Assembly: GCA_902563505.1 (NCBI GenBank)
Contig: CACEXK010000004.1
Span: 1-64,000, forward strand
Origin: an uncultured Alphaproteobacteria bacterium
Lineage (GTDB): Bacteria; Pseudomonadota; Alphaproteobacteria; Methylaequorales; Methylaequoraceae
DNA length: 64,000 nucleotides
Reading direction: 5' to 3'
Shown here: piece by piece, positions 27,257-36,453 of the stretch
Layout: the number at the start of each line of letters is the position of its first letter
How positions within the stretch are numbered: the stretch's first letter is position 1
The notes under the pieces: model-generated
Told to the model about the DNA's origin: nothing
The model's input: only the letters and a program-made list of their open reading frames with translations
Database searches by the model: none
Position numbers and translations under genes: made by a program

Positions 27257-27306
27257 TTCTGAGACAAACAAAATCATTCAATTTACTTTCAAATTATTTT
27301 TCTTTA

Positions 27307-28167
27307 TTGTTTTTGTCAGCAATCTGGGGCAGTTCCTTTATATTTATAAAAATAAGTGTTGAGTCAATACACCCAACCCTATTAACCTTGTATAGATTAT
27401 TAATTGCATCAATTTTTCTTTTTTTTTTTTGTAAAATTGCAAAGATAAAAAGATTGTTTAATAAAAATAAAATTGATTTATTGGTTATTGCATTCCTTGG
27501 TAATGTAATTCCCTTTAATTTAATAAGTTGGAGTGAAGTCTATGTTGATAGTGTGACCGCATCAACATTAATTGGTACAATGCCATTGTTTACTTTTCTA
27601 ATTTCTTTTTTATTGCTCAAGAATTCAAGATTCTCATTCAGTATTTCATTGGGATTAATGACTGGATTTTTAGGTATGATAATTTTTTTAGGTTTTAATT
27701 CAATACTCTTAATTGAAAATTCTATTTATTCATTTCTTATAATTTTAGCTTCAATTATGTATGCTTTCTCAGCAAATTGGGTGAAAAAATTAGATGATTC
27801 TTCCTCCATAGAATTAGCCTTCTGCTCAATACTTGTTGCGGCGATAATGTCCATACCAATTTTTTTAGGAACTATGTATATTTTGGAAATACGAATTATT
27901 GATTTAATTATTTCAATAAAAAGTTACGGTTTGATTTCAGCAACTATACTTGGAATAATTTGTACCGGACTGGCAATTTCTTTATTTTTTCATATCATTA
28001 AAAAAAAATCTGCAATTTTTGCCAGTCAAAGTAATTATTTAATTCCTTGTTTTGGTTTTTTATGGTCATACATATTTTTATCAGAAAAATTATCTCCTAA
28101 TTTATTATTAGGATTGATTTTAATTGTTTTAGGAGGTTATTTAGTAAATAAGAAAAATTCTAATTAA
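27307..28167 (+). CDS. DMT-superfamily (EamA) transporter
   Basis: A 10-helix inner-membrane protein with two EamA repeats (first: LSAIWGSSFIFIKISVESIHPTLLTLYRLLIA; second: ASIMYAFSANWVKKLDDSSSIELAF...). Such carriers move amino acids, nucleobases or other metabolites, and the substrate is not inferable. The start is uncertain. The TTG at 27307 truncates the first helix slightly, while the same frame is open back to 27220 and encodes RQTKSFNLLSNYFSLL with no ATG or GTG. A rare start such as ATT at 27256 is possible. The gene converges on the lipoprotein gene with a 4-bp overlap. Confidence 0.82.
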   Translation: MFLSAIWGSSFIFIKISVESIHPTLLTLYRLLIASIFLFFFCKIAKIKRLFNKNKIDLLVIAFLGNVIPFNLISWSEVYVDSVTASTLIGTMPLFTFLISFLLLKNSRFSFSISLGLMTGFLGMIIFLGFNSILLIENSIYSFLIILASIMYAFSANWVKKLDDSSSIELAFCSILVAAIMSIPIFLGTMYILEIRIIDLIISIKSYGLISATILGIICTGLAISLFFHIIKKKSAIFASQSNYLIPCFGFLWSYIFLSEKLSPNLLLGLILIVLGGYLVNKKNSN

Positions 28168-28733
28168 TCTTCTGGTATGTTATCTTGAATTTGCAAATCT
28201 AGCTTTGGCTTTTCACCCACATCATATTCTTCGTGCTCCATAACTGGTTTAACTTTTTTTTCGTCTTCTATTACATAAACGATTTTTACAGCATTTTGAA
28301 AATTTACCCTGGCCATATCAACATTCCTCTCAGCAAAGCTTACAGAACCTCCCAACCATGCATTGTCCTCCAAAGCGTTACTTGCTGAAATTAATAATTC
28401 TGAAGCTTCAATTAAAGAATAATGAATTTCTCTCAATTTTGATGAATTTGGAATATCCATCTTTCTTAATTCATCTGACCTACCAAAGGATTTTAAATGA
28501 CTTTTTATTATTTCCTCAGCTTCTTTAAAATGGTCCTCATCGGCTCTCTCATTACTTAAATTAAAAGCATCAAGTAATCTTCCCTGCATTATAATTGCAT
28601 TTCCCAAATGACCTAATCTTACATCCATTAAATTTTTATAAATGTGGAGATCTTCGCTGGAAATATTTTCTTCACAGGAAATTAGGAAGAATCCCAAAAA
28701 GAAAATAATTATGTTCTTAAATTTTCTTTTCAT
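28164..28733 (-). CDS. Predicted lipoprotein of unknown family
   Basis: The N-terminus MKRKFKNIIIFFLGFFLISCEEN is a lipoprotein signal with a lipobox-like LISC, so the mature protein should start at Cys20 and be lipid-anchored. The rest (189 residues in total) is charged and mostly helical, with an acidic tail (EHEEYDVGEKPKLDLQIQDNIPED). I do not recognise the family. It is the last gene of the dnaK-dnaJ-dapB run, 3 bp after dapB, so it may be expressed with the heat-shock genes. Confidence 0.7.
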   Translation of the reverse strand: MKRKFKNIIIFFLGFFLISCEENISSEDLHIYKNLMDVRLGHLGNAIIMQGRLLDAFNLSNERADEDHFKEAEEIIKSHLKSFGRSDELRKMDIPNSSKLREIHYSLIEASELLISASNALEDNAWLGGSVSFAERNVDMARVNFQNAVKIVYVIEDEKKVKPVMEHEEYDVGEKPKLDLQIQDNIPED

Positions 28734-28736
28734 TCT

Positions 28737-29516
28737 TTAAATTAACATATCCGAAATAGTGTATAAACCAGGTTTTTTTTTAACTAACCATTTGGCAGCA
28801 CTAATAGCTCCCAAAGAAAAAATTTTCCTTGAGTGGGCATTGTGAGTAATTTCTATTCTTTCCCCATCTAAAAAAAAAAATACAGTATGATCCCCAACAA
28901 CATCCCCACCTCTGATAGAGGAAAAACCAATTTCATTTTTCTTTCTTAATTTATCTGCTGACTTTTCCCTGAAAGCAAATTTTTTTTCAATTAATAAACC
29001 TTTATTAATAGAATCTGCAAGAGTTAGGGCCGTGCCAGATGGGATATCTCTTTTTTTGTTATGGTGTGTTTCGACTATTTCTATATCCGAAATATCCGAA
29101 AGATTTTTTGATGCAATTTTAAGAAGTTTTTTCATAAGATTTATCCCAAGACTCATATTAAAAGATCTAAGAATTTTTTGACCTTTGGCTAGTTGAATGA
29201 ATCTTTTTTCTTGGGAATGTGTATAACCAGTGGTCCCAGTCACCAAAGCTGTTTTTTTATTCAGTTTCTTCATTTGAGCTATAAGAGATATTGTTGCAGC
29301 GGGCAAAGTGAAATCAATTATCACATCAACATCTGATATTAATTTACTTATGTCATTTTCAACTATAAATCCGTTAATTTTTTTCCCAATAGCTCTGTGA
29401 CCTTTTTTTTCACAAATATTAATGATTTGAAAATCATTATCATTTTTTAATTGTTTGATAACATCACTACCCATTCTTCCGACTGGTCCAAAAACCCCGA
29501 CTTTAATCTTTTTCAT
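28737..29516 (-). CDS. dapB: 4-hydroxy-tetrahydrodipicolinate reductase
   Basis: DapB catalyses the NAD(P)H-dependent step of lysine and diaminopimelate synthesis that yields tetrahydrodipicolinate. The Rossmann motif is GVFGPVGRMGSDVI (about 8-21). The catalytic and substrate-binding region VETHHNKKRDIPSGTALTLADSI contains the His-His-x-x-K motif. The usual GTTG motif is present as VTGTTGY. Length 259 is normal. It lies 9 bp downstream of dnaJ, an order found in other alphaproteobacteria. Confidence 0.95.
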   Translation of the reverse strand: MKKIKVGVFGPVGRMGSDVIKQLKNDNDFQIINICEKKGHRAIGKKINGFIVENDISKLISDVDVIIDFTLPAATISLIAQMKKLNKKTALVTGTTGYTHSQEKRFIQLAKGQKILRSFNMSLGINLMKKLLKIASKNLSDISDIEIVETHHNKKRDIPSGTALTLADSINKGLLIEKKFAFREKSADKLRKKNEIGFSSIRGGDVVGDHTVFFFLDGERIEITHNAHSRKIFSLGAISAAKWLVKKKPGLYTISDMLI

Positions 29517-29525
29517 CTCTAAACA

Positions 29526-30653
29526 TTACGTCAAACCATCCCAAAAGTCTTTTACTTTAGTGAAAAACCCAGTACTTTCTGGATTATTTTTTTGAGATAA
29601 TTCTTCATTAAACTCTTTCAATAACCTTTTTTGGTTATCTGATAAATTTTTAGGGATCTCAACATTGATAGTAATGACCATATCCCCAAATGATGTAGAC
29701 CTAATAGTTGGCATTCCCTTTCCATTTAACTTAAATTGATCTCCGTTTTGGGACCCGGCAGGTATCTTCACTTTTACTTTTCCACCAGAAACTGTTGGTA
29801 CATCCACCTCTCCGCCTAAGGAAGCTTCAACAACAGATATAGGAACATTACAATAAATTTGTATACCATCTCGATCAAAAATTGGGTGATCTAACATACT
29901 CACAAAAAGATAAAGGTCTCCTGGAGAAGATCCATTGGGTCCAACTGCACCTTCGCCTGACAACCTGATTCTGCTACCGTCTTCTACACCAGCTGGAATG
30001 TTTACTTCAATTTTCCTATTTTTTCTTCTTCTGCCTTCACCATTACAACTTGAACATGGATCTGTTATTACCTGTCCAGCCCCTCCGCAGGCGGAACACG
30101 TTCTTTCAACTGTAAAAAAGCCTTGAGATGCTCTGGTCCTCCCAGAACCTCCGCAGGCTCCACAATCTTTAAGTCCACTGCCTTTCTCTGAACCAGAACC
30201 ACTACAGCCATCACAACGGATTAATGTGTCAAAAGATATTTCTTTTTTAATTCCTGTATAAGCCTCTCTTATATCGATATCAATTTCGTATTTTAGATCT
30301 TGTCCTCTTTGCTCTCTTCTTTGATTGCCTCTTCCTCCCATGTCACCAAAAAAGTCCTCGAATATATCAGAGAAACTCCCAAAGCCACTGAAACCATCAG
30401 AAAACCCGCCCCCCCCTGCACCACCTTGAGCAAAAGCATCGTGTCCGTAAGTATCATAGGCTTGTCTTTTTTCATCATTTGAAAGGACTTCATAAGCTTC
30501 TGAAACTTCCTTAAAATTTTTTTCTGCATTCTTGTCACCTGGATTTTTGTCAGGATGAAATTGCATTGCTAGTTTTCTGTATGCAGATTTTAAGGAACTA
30601 GAGTCCACATCTTTGGTAACACCTAGAACATCATAGTAATCTCTTTTAGACAT
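29526..30653 (-). CDS. dnaJ: Chaperone DnaJ
   Basis: Hsp40 co-chaperone stimulating DnaK ATP hydrolysis. Domains in order: J domain with the HPD motif (MQFHPDKNPGDKNAE, about 33), a Gly/Phe-rich linker (FAQGGAGGGGFSDGFSGFGSF), and a zinc-binding region with four CxxCxGxG repeats (CDGCSGSG, CGACGGSG, CSACGGAG, CSSCNGEG). The substrate-binding C-terminal domain follows. The 375-residue length is standard. It sits 15 bp after dnaK in the same operon. Confidence 0.97.
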   Translation of the reverse strand: MSKRDYYDVLGVTKDVDSSSLKSAYRKLAMQFHPDKNPGDKNAEKNFKEVSEAYEVLSNDEKRQAYDTYGHDAFAQGGAGGGGFSDGFSGFGSFSDIFEDFFGDMGGRGNQRREQRGQDLKYEIDIDIREAYTGIKKEISFDTLIRCDGCSGSGSEKGSGLKDCGACGGSGRTRASQGFFTVERTCSACGGAGQVITDPCSSCNGEGRRRKNRKIEVNIPAGVEDGSRIRLSGEGAVGPNGSSPGDLYLFVSMLDHPIFDRDGIQIYCNVPISVVEASLGGEVDVPTVSGGKVKVKIPAGSQNGDQFKLNGKGMPTIRSTSFGDMVITINVEIPKNLSDNQKRLLKEFNEELSQKNNPESTGFFTKVKDFWDGLT

Positions 30654-30668
30654 AAGCTAAAACAAAAA

Positions 30669-32636
30669 TTAAGCAGATTTTTTATCGTCAGGTTTATCTT
30701 TTTCTGTTACATCTTCAAAATCAGCATCTACAACTTTTGAATCCTTCTTTGTTTTTTTACCCTTGGTTTTATCTCCAGCTTTTGAATCAGAAGGCCCCGA
30801 AGCTTTTTTTTCTTTTTCAGCTTTCTCTTGTGCCTCTTTATACATTATTTCACCTAACTTCATTGAGTTTTGGATAAGAGCCTCAGTTTTTTCTTTTAGA
30901 ACAGTTACTTCAGCCTTTTCGTCTTTTAACACTGTTTTTAATTCTTCCAGTGATTTCTCAATTTTTTCTTTGTCCTCTTTTGGGACTTTTGAGCCGTGGT
31001 CTTTTAGGCTTTTTTCTGTGCTGTGTACAATCGAGTCAGCATTATTTCTTGCTTCGATAGTCTCAATTTTTTTCTTATCTGAATCTGCATTGGCCTCAGC
31101 ATCTTTAACCATCTTATCGATTTCTTCATCAGACAACCCACCAGATGCTTTTATTTGAATTTGGTGTTCCTTACCAGTAGCTTTATCCTTAGCAGAAACT
31201 TTAACAATCCCATTGGCATCAATATCAAATGTCACTTCAATCTGAGGTGTGCCTCTAGGAGCAGGAGGGATACCTACTAAGTCAAATTGACCTAAAAGCT
31301 TGTTATCTCCTGCAATTTGTCTTTCACCCTGAAACACTCTTATTGTTACTGCGGATTGGTTATCATCAGCTGTTGAAAAAATCTGACTTTTGTTAGTTGG
31401 TATAGTTGTGTTTTTTTCAATTAATTTAGTGAAAACACCACCCATGGTTTCTATTCCAAGTGAAAGGGGGGTTACATCTAAAAGTAGAACATCCTTAACA
31501 TCACCAGCAAGAACACCGCCCTGAACAGCTGCTCCTAACGCAACTACTTCATCTGGGTTTACGCTTCTATTTGGATCTTTTCCGAAAAAATTCTTAACTG
31601 CTTGAATAACTTTTGGCATCCTTGTCATTCCACCAACAAGAATAACATCGTTAATCTCACCGGCGGTCATGCCTGCATCCTTCAGTGCTTGTTTGCAAGG
31701 CTCGATAGACTTATCGATTAATTCCGATACTAAGGCCTCAAACTTGGATCTAGATAATTTTATGTTTAAATGTTTTGGTCCAGAGGCATCAGCAGTAATA
31801 AATGGAAGATTAACTTCGGTTTGAGGTGCCGTTGATAACTCAATTTTTGCTTTTTCTGCTGCCTCTTTCAATCTTTGAAGTGCAAGTTTATCTTCTTTTA
31901 AATCTATTGATTGTTCTTTTTTAAATTCAGCAGTAAAATAATCGATCAACACATTATCAAAGTCTTCACCACCTAATTTTGTATCACCATTGGTTGCTTT
32001 TACTTCAAATACTCCATCACCAATTTCAAGTATCGAAATATCGAATGTTCCGCCTCCAAGATCATATACAGCTACAGTTCCTGTTTTTTTCTTATCAAGC
32101 CCATAGGCTAGAGCTGCTGCAGTTGGTTCGTTTATGATTCTTTTTACATCTAAACCAGCAATTTTTCCTCCATCTTTTGTTGCTTGTCTCTGAGCATCAT
32201 TAAAATATGCTGGAACAGTTATAACCGCTTCTTTGACAGGTTTTCCAAGAAACTTTTCAGCCGTTTCTTTCATTTTTTGTAAAATCATTCCACTGATTTG
32301 ACTCGGTGAATATTTTTTATCTGAAATTTCTACCCAGGCATCTTTATTATCTCCTGGAACAATTTTATAAGGTAATCTTTCCTGATCTTTTTTTACAGAA
32401 GGGTCGTCCATTCTTCGACCAATTAATCTTTTTATTGCAAATAGAGTCTTTTCAGGGTTTGTAACAGCCTGTCGTTTTGCTGATTGTCCTACTAAAGTCT
32501 CATTATTTTCGGTAAATGCAACCATTGAAGGTGTGGTCCTCGAACCTTCAACATTTTCAATTACTTTGGGTGATTTACCATCCATTATGGCAACACAAGA
32601 GTTTGTGGTACCTAAGTCTATGCCAATTATAGTCAT
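30669..32636 (-). CDS. dnaK: Chaperone DnaK (Hsp70)
   Basis: Main cytoplasmic Hsp70 chaperone. The true start is the ATG at 32636 ([20 protein letters not shown]), preceded by an AGGAG ribosome-binding site; the longer ORF-track start adds 18 non-conserved residues. Diagnostic segments are [40 protein letters not shown] and the substrate-domain [11 protein letters not shown]. The acidic, lysine-rich C-terminus is typical. Length is 655 residues. A heat-shock-sigma-like promoter lies about 45-70 bp upstream. Confidence 0.98.
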   Translation of the reverse strand: MTIIGIDLGTTNSCVAIMDGKSPKVIENVEGSRTTPSMVAFTENNETLVGQSAKRQAVTNPEKTLFAIKRLIGRRMDDPSVKKDQERLPYKIVPGDNKDAWVEISDKKYSPSQISGMILQKMKETAEKFLGKPVKEAVITVPAYFNDAQRQATKDGGKIAGLDVKRIINEPTAAALAYGLDKKKTGTVAVYDLGGGTFDISILEIGDGVFEVKATNGDTKLGGEDFDNVLIDYFTAEFKKEQSIDLKEDKLALQRLKEAAEKAKIELSTAPQTEVNLPFITADASGPKHLNIKLSRSKFEALVSELIDKSIEPCKQALKDAGMTAGEINDVILVGGMTRMPKVIQAVKNFFGKDPNRSVNPDEVVALGAAVQGGVLAGDVKDVLLLDVTPLSLGIETMGGVFTKLIEKNTTIPTNKSQIFSTADDNQSAVTIRVFQGERQIAGDNKLLGQFDLVGIPPAPRGTPQIEVTFDIDANGIVKVSAKDKATGKEHQIQIKASGGLSDEEIDKMVKDAEANADSDKKKIETIEARNNADSIVHSTEKSLKDHGSKVPKEDKEKIEKSLEELKTVLKDEKAEVTVLKEKTEALIQNSMKLGEIMYKEAQEKAEKEKKASGPSDSKAGDKTKGKKTKKDSKVVDADFEDVTEKDKPDDKKSA

Positions 32637-32678
32637 TATAACGCTCCTATTCTTCCTAATGTTATTGGACAGAGTTCC

Positions 32679-32705
32679 CAGATAGCCCAAAAAGGCACTA
32701 TCAAG
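32679..32705 (-). promoter_or_regulatory. Putative heat-shock (RpoH) promoter for dnaK-dnaJ
   Basis: On the minus strand CTTG (32705-32702) is followed after 15 bp by GCTATCTG (32686-32679). This resembles alphaproteobacterial sigma-32 promoters, which have a CTTG core in the -35 region and a CYTATNT-type -10. The predicted start would leave a leader of about 35 nt containing the AGGAG ribosome-binding site. No CIRCE inverted repeat is present in this leader, although hrcA is encoded 1.3 kb away. Confidence 0.5.
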
Positions 32706-32723
32706 AAATTGTTTAAAGCTGTT

Positions 32724-32740
32724 ATTTTATATTATAAAAT
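32724..32740. repeat. AT palindrome between dnaK and alkB
   Basis: ATTTTATA-T-TATAAAAT is a perfect 8-bp-arm palindrome between the divergent dnaK and alkB genes. TATAAT-like hexamers on both strands make it a plausible shared -10 region or operator. Short AT palindromes are expected by chance in this composition, so the call is tentative. Confidence 0.3.
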
Positions 32741-32762
32741 CATTCATTAGATCAAGGAAAAA

Positions 32763-33377
32763 ATGAAAATTTTTTTAAATGAGTTGAATGAAGAGATGCA
32801 AAATTCACTTGCTTTGGAAGTTTCTAGAATTATAAAGAAATCGCCTCTATTCACACCCACAATGCCTATTTGGGGAACACCATTCAAAACTAAAATTACA
32901 AATGCTGGGGATTGGGGATGGAAATCTGACAAAAGTGGCTATGGTTATATTAAAAAAAATCCTAGAAACGGAAAAGAATGGCCAGAAATTCCTGAAATTT
33001 TCATTAAAGTTTGGTCAAAGTTTTCTGGATCAAAAAAACTTCCAAACTGTTCGTTAATAAATGTCTACGAAAATAATGAGGCACGATTAGGTCTTCACCA
33101 AGATAAAGATGAAAATGATTATTCTATCCCAGTTGTATCCATCTCCCTGGGGAATAAAGCTATATTTCATTACGGAAAAGAAAAGAAAAATTTAAAGGAA
33201 ATAATTTTAACATCTGGATCTGTTATTGTTATGGGAGGGTATTCAAGATTATTTTTTCACTCAATACCAAAAATTTTAAAAGACAATTCCAATATTTTTA
33301 GATCATTCCCAATATCTAATATTCCCAAAGAATCAAGAGTGAGTATTACGATGCGAAGGTTTATTTCCAGGAAATGA
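32763..33377 (+). CDS. alkB: AlkB-type 2-oxoglutarate/Fe(II) dioxygenase
   Basis: Oxidative demethylase that repairs 1-methyladenine and 3-methylcytosine in DNA or RNA. Iron ligands appear in LGLHQDKDEND (His-x-Asp) and RLFFHSIPK (His). The 2-oxoglutarate-binding arginines are in SRVSITMRRF. The substrate-side segments TPTMPIWGTPFKTKITNAGDWGWKSD and CSLINVYENNEA fit bacterial AlkB. The 204-residue length is typical. An AAGGA ribosome-binding site precedes the ATG. Confidence 0.92.
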   Translation: MKIFLNELNEEMQNSLALEVSRIIKKSPLFTPTMPIWGTPFKTKITNAGDWGWKSDKSGYGYIKKNPRNGKEWPEIPEIFIKVWSKFSGSKKLPNCSLINVYENNEARLGLHQDKDENDYSIPVVSISLGNKAIFHYGKEKKNLKEIILTSGSVIVMGGYSRLFFHSIPKILKDNSNIFRSFPISNIPKESRVSITMRRFISRK

Positions 33378-33971
33378 TCATTTTTCTGGTGAATTTTTCT
33401 TTTCTGGACCCATCGAAACGGCGACCATTGCAGGCCTTAGAAGTCTCTCATCAATCATAAAGCCTCTTTGTAATTCCTCAACTATAGTTCCCTCAGGATG
33501 TTGGCTGTGAATTTTTGAAACTGCATGATGAAATTCTGGGTTAAACTTTTTATCTATTGATTTGAAACTCTTAACTCCATTTTTTTCTAGTGCGTCTTCT
33601 AATTCTTTTTCAACCGCTTGAATACCGACTATTAAGTTTTTTACAATTGGATTTTTGTCAGATTCTATTTTTGGAATAGAATTAATAGCTCTTTGAAAAT
33701 TATCGGTAACAGTCAAAAGAGATTCGGCAAAGTTTTTTACTGCGTATTTAAAATTTTCATTTATTTCTTTTTCATGCCTTTTTCTTAAATTGTCATTCTC
33801 AGCTAACGACCTAAGTAGTTTGTCCTCCAAATCTTTTAATTTTACTTTTAAATCTTCAACCACAATGTCTTGATTCGATTTTTTCTTAATATTTAAATTT
33901 GAGTCCTTTACACTTTTTTTTGTATTCCCAATATTAGGATTTGATGACTTGTTTTGATTCTTATCATTCAT
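33378..33971 (-). CDS. grpE: Nucleotide exchange factor GrpE
   Basis: GrpE releases ADP from DnaK. The protein has a lysine- and asparagine-rich disordered N-terminus, a long coiled coil (DLEDKLLRSLAENDNLRKRHEKEI) and the conserved C-terminal beta domain (FNPEFHHAVSKIHSQHPEGTIVEELQRGFMIDERLLRPAMVAVS). Length 197 is normal. It overlaps hrcA by 8 bp, forming the classical hrcA-grpE operon. Confidence 0.96.
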   Translation of the reverse strand: MNDKNQNKSSNPNIGNTKKSVKDSNLNIKKKSNQDIVVEDLKVKLKDLEDKLLRSLAENDNLRKRHEKEINENFKYAVKNFAESLLTVTDNFQRAINSIPKIESDKNPIVKNLIVGIQAVEKELEDALEKNGVKSFKSIDKKFNPEFHHAVSKIHSQHPEGTIVEELQRGFMIDERLLRPAMVAVSMGPEKKNSPEK

Positions 33972-35085
33972 TTGTTTCTCCCAAATTACTTATTTGAAAT
34001 TTCTTTCCAATTAATTTAGCAGTATAATCAACTACTGGTATAATTTTCGCGTAATTAATTCTCATTGGACCAATTACTCCTATAGCTCCAATTATTTCCT
34101 TTTCCTTGTTTCTAAAAGGACTTATTATAGTTGAGCATCCTGTTAATCCAAAAAGACTGTTTTCTGACCCTATATATATTTGTAGACCCTCAGCTTCTTG
34201 AGTTTCGTCTATTATTCCCATCAAGTTTTTTTTATTTTCAAGTTTTTCAATGAGAACTCTAGCATCCTCAAGTTGTTCCATCGCATTGACATCTTCGAGT
34301 AATTTAGATGTGCCAGTAATTAAAAGTTTATTTTTTTTACTTGCATCATCCCAACACGCGAATCCCTGGTTTATAAGTTTTTCAGCTAGATTGTCAATAT
34401 TGAGTGTATCACTCTTAATTTCTTTACTAATAATTTCCTTGCTTTCCCTCAAAGTTCTTCCTTTTATAATAGAATTTAAATAATTTGTAGTTTCAACTAA
34501 GATAGAACTTGGCATGCCTTTTGGTGTCTTAATTATTCTATTTTCAATTATACCATCCTCTGTTATCAAAATTACAAGTGCCTTTTCTTTGCTCATAGGC
34601 ACAAATTCTATGTGCTTTAATAAACCATCCAGTTTAGGAGCTAGCACTATTCCTGCACAATCTAAAAGTCCTGAAAGTAATTTTCCTGCTTCATTACACA
34701 TCTGGTCAACATTTGTTGAATTAACATTTATTGTATTTTTTATCTCGGAGCACTCAATATTACTTAATGAACTTACTTGTAATAAACCATCTACAAAAAG
34801 TCTCAGACCAAGATCTGTCGGAATTCTTCCAGCAGAAGAATGATTAGACATTAACAAACCAGCCTCTTGCAAATCGTACATAACATTTCTTACTGAAGCT
34901 GGAGACAATTTTTCACCCATCTTTATTGAGAGCTTTCTTGATCCTACAGGCTTACCATCCCTCAGAAAGTCATCTACAATAAGTTTAAAAATTTTTTTTG
35001 ATCTTCGATCTAGATCTAAAATAGTTGATGGTTCATTTCGAGACAATACAGAATTTGAGAATTTTAGATTGTTTTTTTTTCTCAT
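33964..35085 (-). CDS. hrcA: Heat-inducible transcription repressor HrcA
   Basis: HrcA represses chaperone genes by binding CIRCE operators. The N-terminal winged helix is visible (KIFKLIVDDFLRDGKPVGSRKLS; LSPASVRNVMYDLQEAGLL; SAGRIPTDLGLRLFVDGLL), followed by the dimerisation and inserted domains up to the conserved C-terminus (GAIGVIGPMRINYAKIIPVVDYTAKLI). Length 373 is typical. I find no full CIRCE element in this window, so its targets (for example groESL) are probably elsewhere. The start is 46 bp from divergent rph. Confidence 0.95.
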   Translation of the reverse strand: MRKKNNLKFSNSVLSRNEPSTILDLDRRSKKIFKLIVDDFLRDGKPVGSRKLSIKMGEKLSPASVRNVMYDLQEAGLLMSNHSSAGRIPTDLGLRLFVDGLLQVSSLSNIECSEIKNTINVNSTNVDQMCNEAGKLLSGLLDCAGIVLAPKLDGLLKHIEFVPMSKEKALVILITEDGIIENRIIKTPKGMPSSILVETTNYLNSIIKGRTLRESKEIISKEIKSDTLNIDNLAEKLINQGFACWDDASKKNKLLITGTSKLLEDVNAMEQLEDARVLIEKLENKKNLMGIIDETQEAEGLQIYIGSENSLFGLTGCSTIISPFRNKEKEIIGAIGVIGPMRINYAKIIPVVDYTAKLIGKKFQISNLGETNE

Positions 35086-35131
35086 ATTGATAAATATTTC
35101 AACTTAAATACTGATTAAACTATATATTACA

Positions 35132-35845
35132 ATGAGAAAATTCAATAGAAAAAATTATGATATAAGGGAAATTTCAATTGAAAAAAATGTAATTGAAAAT
35201 TCACATGGCTCATGCCTTTTTTGTATTGGAAAAACAAAAGTCATTTGTAGCGCAACCTATGAAAATGATATTCCTCAGTGGCTAAGAAATAAAAAATCTG
35301 GTTGGGTTACAGCAGAGTACGGAATGCTTCCTAGCTCAACATCTACTAGAAACAAGAGAGAATCAAAAATGGGGAAACAATCAGGGAGATCAATAGAAAT
35401 TCAAAGATTAATAGGTAGATCAATTAGAACAATTATTGACTTAAAAAAAATTAAAGATAGTCAATTCATTTTAGATTGCGATGTTCTTCAAGCTGACGGT
35501 GGAACAAGAACTGCAAGTATATCTGGGGCTTTTGTAGCCTTATCATTAGCAATCAAGAACCTAATGCATAAAGGAATTATTAAAATTAATCCAATCAAAG
35601 ATTCGATATCAGCAATTTCTTGCGGAATAATCAAAAATGATATCTTGATTGATTTAGATTATGAGGAGGATTCTAAAGCTGATGTGGATGCAAATTTTGT
35701 AATTACAAAAAATTCTGGTATTTCTGAAATACAAATCTCGGGGGAAAAAAAAAATTTCACACATGAACAAATGAATGAAATGACAGAATTATGCGATCAT
35801 GCTTGTAAAAAAATCTTCATTGCACAAAAAAAAATTATTGGATAA
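35132..35845 (+). CDS. rph: Ribonuclease PH
   Basis: Phosphorolytic 3'-5' exoribonuclease trimming tRNA precursors. The core features are KTKVICSATYENDIPQWLRNKKSGWVTAEYGMLPSST, RESKMGKQSGRSIEIQRLIGRSIR and the phosphate-site region DCDVLQADGGTRTASISGAFVAL. Length 237 is standard. A TATATA hexamer lies only 5 bp before the ATG, hinting at a leaderless transcript. It is followed 2 bp later by rdgB, the usual alphaproteobacterial pair. Confidence 0.97.
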   Translation: MRKFNRKNYDIREISIEKNVIENSHGSCLFCIGKTKVICSATYENDIPQWLRNKKSGWVTAEYGMLPSSTSTRNKRESKMGKQSGRSIEIQRLIGRSIRTIIDLKKIKDSQFILDCDVLQADGGTRTASISGAFVALSLAIKNLMHKGIIKINPIKDSISAISCGIIKNDILIDLDYEEDSKADVDANFVITKNSGISEIQISGEKKNFTHEQMNEMTELCDHACKKIFIAQKKIIG

Positions 35846-35847
35846 TT

Positions 35848-36453
35848 GTGAAAGAAAAAATTTTAAACGATAAACAAATTGTTATTGCTTCACATAACAA
35901 GGGCAAGATTGAGGAATTTAAGAGTCTTTTCTTAAGATACAAAATTAAAATTTTAACTTCATCGGAACTAAATATTGGAGATGTTGAGGAAATTGGTAAA
36001 ACCTTTGAAGAAAATGCCATAATAAAAGTAAGAAGTATTTCCCAAAACTTTATTGGTCTTTCTGATGATTCAGGACTATGTGTTGAATCTTTGAATGGTA
36101 AACCCGGAATATTTTCAGCACGCTTTGCCAAGGAGTCAGGTGGGTGGGAGCCGGCAATGGAAAAAATTTACAATGAAATAGTTAAGAAAAATACCTCTAA
36201 TTTCAATGCAAAGTTCGTTTGTGTTATTGCTCTAAAATGGTTTGATTCGGATATTTCTTTATACAGAGGCGAAGTCAATGGTGAGATTGTTTGGCCACCA
36301 AAAGGGATAAACGGATTTGGTTATGATCCTATTTTCAAACCAAAAGGTTTTTCAGAAACATTTGCCGAAATGAGCCACAGCAAAAAAATTTTCTGTGATC
36401 ACAGATACGAAGCATTTCTGAAATTATCTAAAGAGCATCTAATTGACAACTAG
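35848..36453 (+). CDS. rdgB: XTP/dITP diphosphatase (RdgB/HAM1)
   Basis: House-cleaning pyrophosphatase that removes dITP, XTP and related non-canonical nucleotides. Motifs: IVIASHNKGKIEEFKSLF, GKTFEENAIIKV, LSDDSGLCVESLNGKPGIFSARFA and GFGYDPIFKP. The start is a GTG two bases after the rph stop, indicating coupling. Length 201 is normal. The 3' end overlaps the convergent lipoprotein gene by 26 bp. Confidence 0.95.
   Translation: MKEKILNDKQIVIASHNKGKIEEFKSLFLRYKIKILTSSELNIGDVEEIGKTFEENAIIKVRSISQNFIGLSDDSGLCVESLNGKPGIFSARFAKESGGWEPAMEKIYNEIVKKNTSNFNAKFVCVIALKWFDSDISLYRGEVNGEIVWPPKGINGFGYDPIFKPKGFSETFAEMSHSKKIFCDHRYEAFLKLSKEHLIDN

Noticed and set aside
30763-31158. 131-aa plus-strand ORF opposite dnaK
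   Set aside because: Serine/phenylalanine-rich antisense shadow of the charged dnaK C-terminus.
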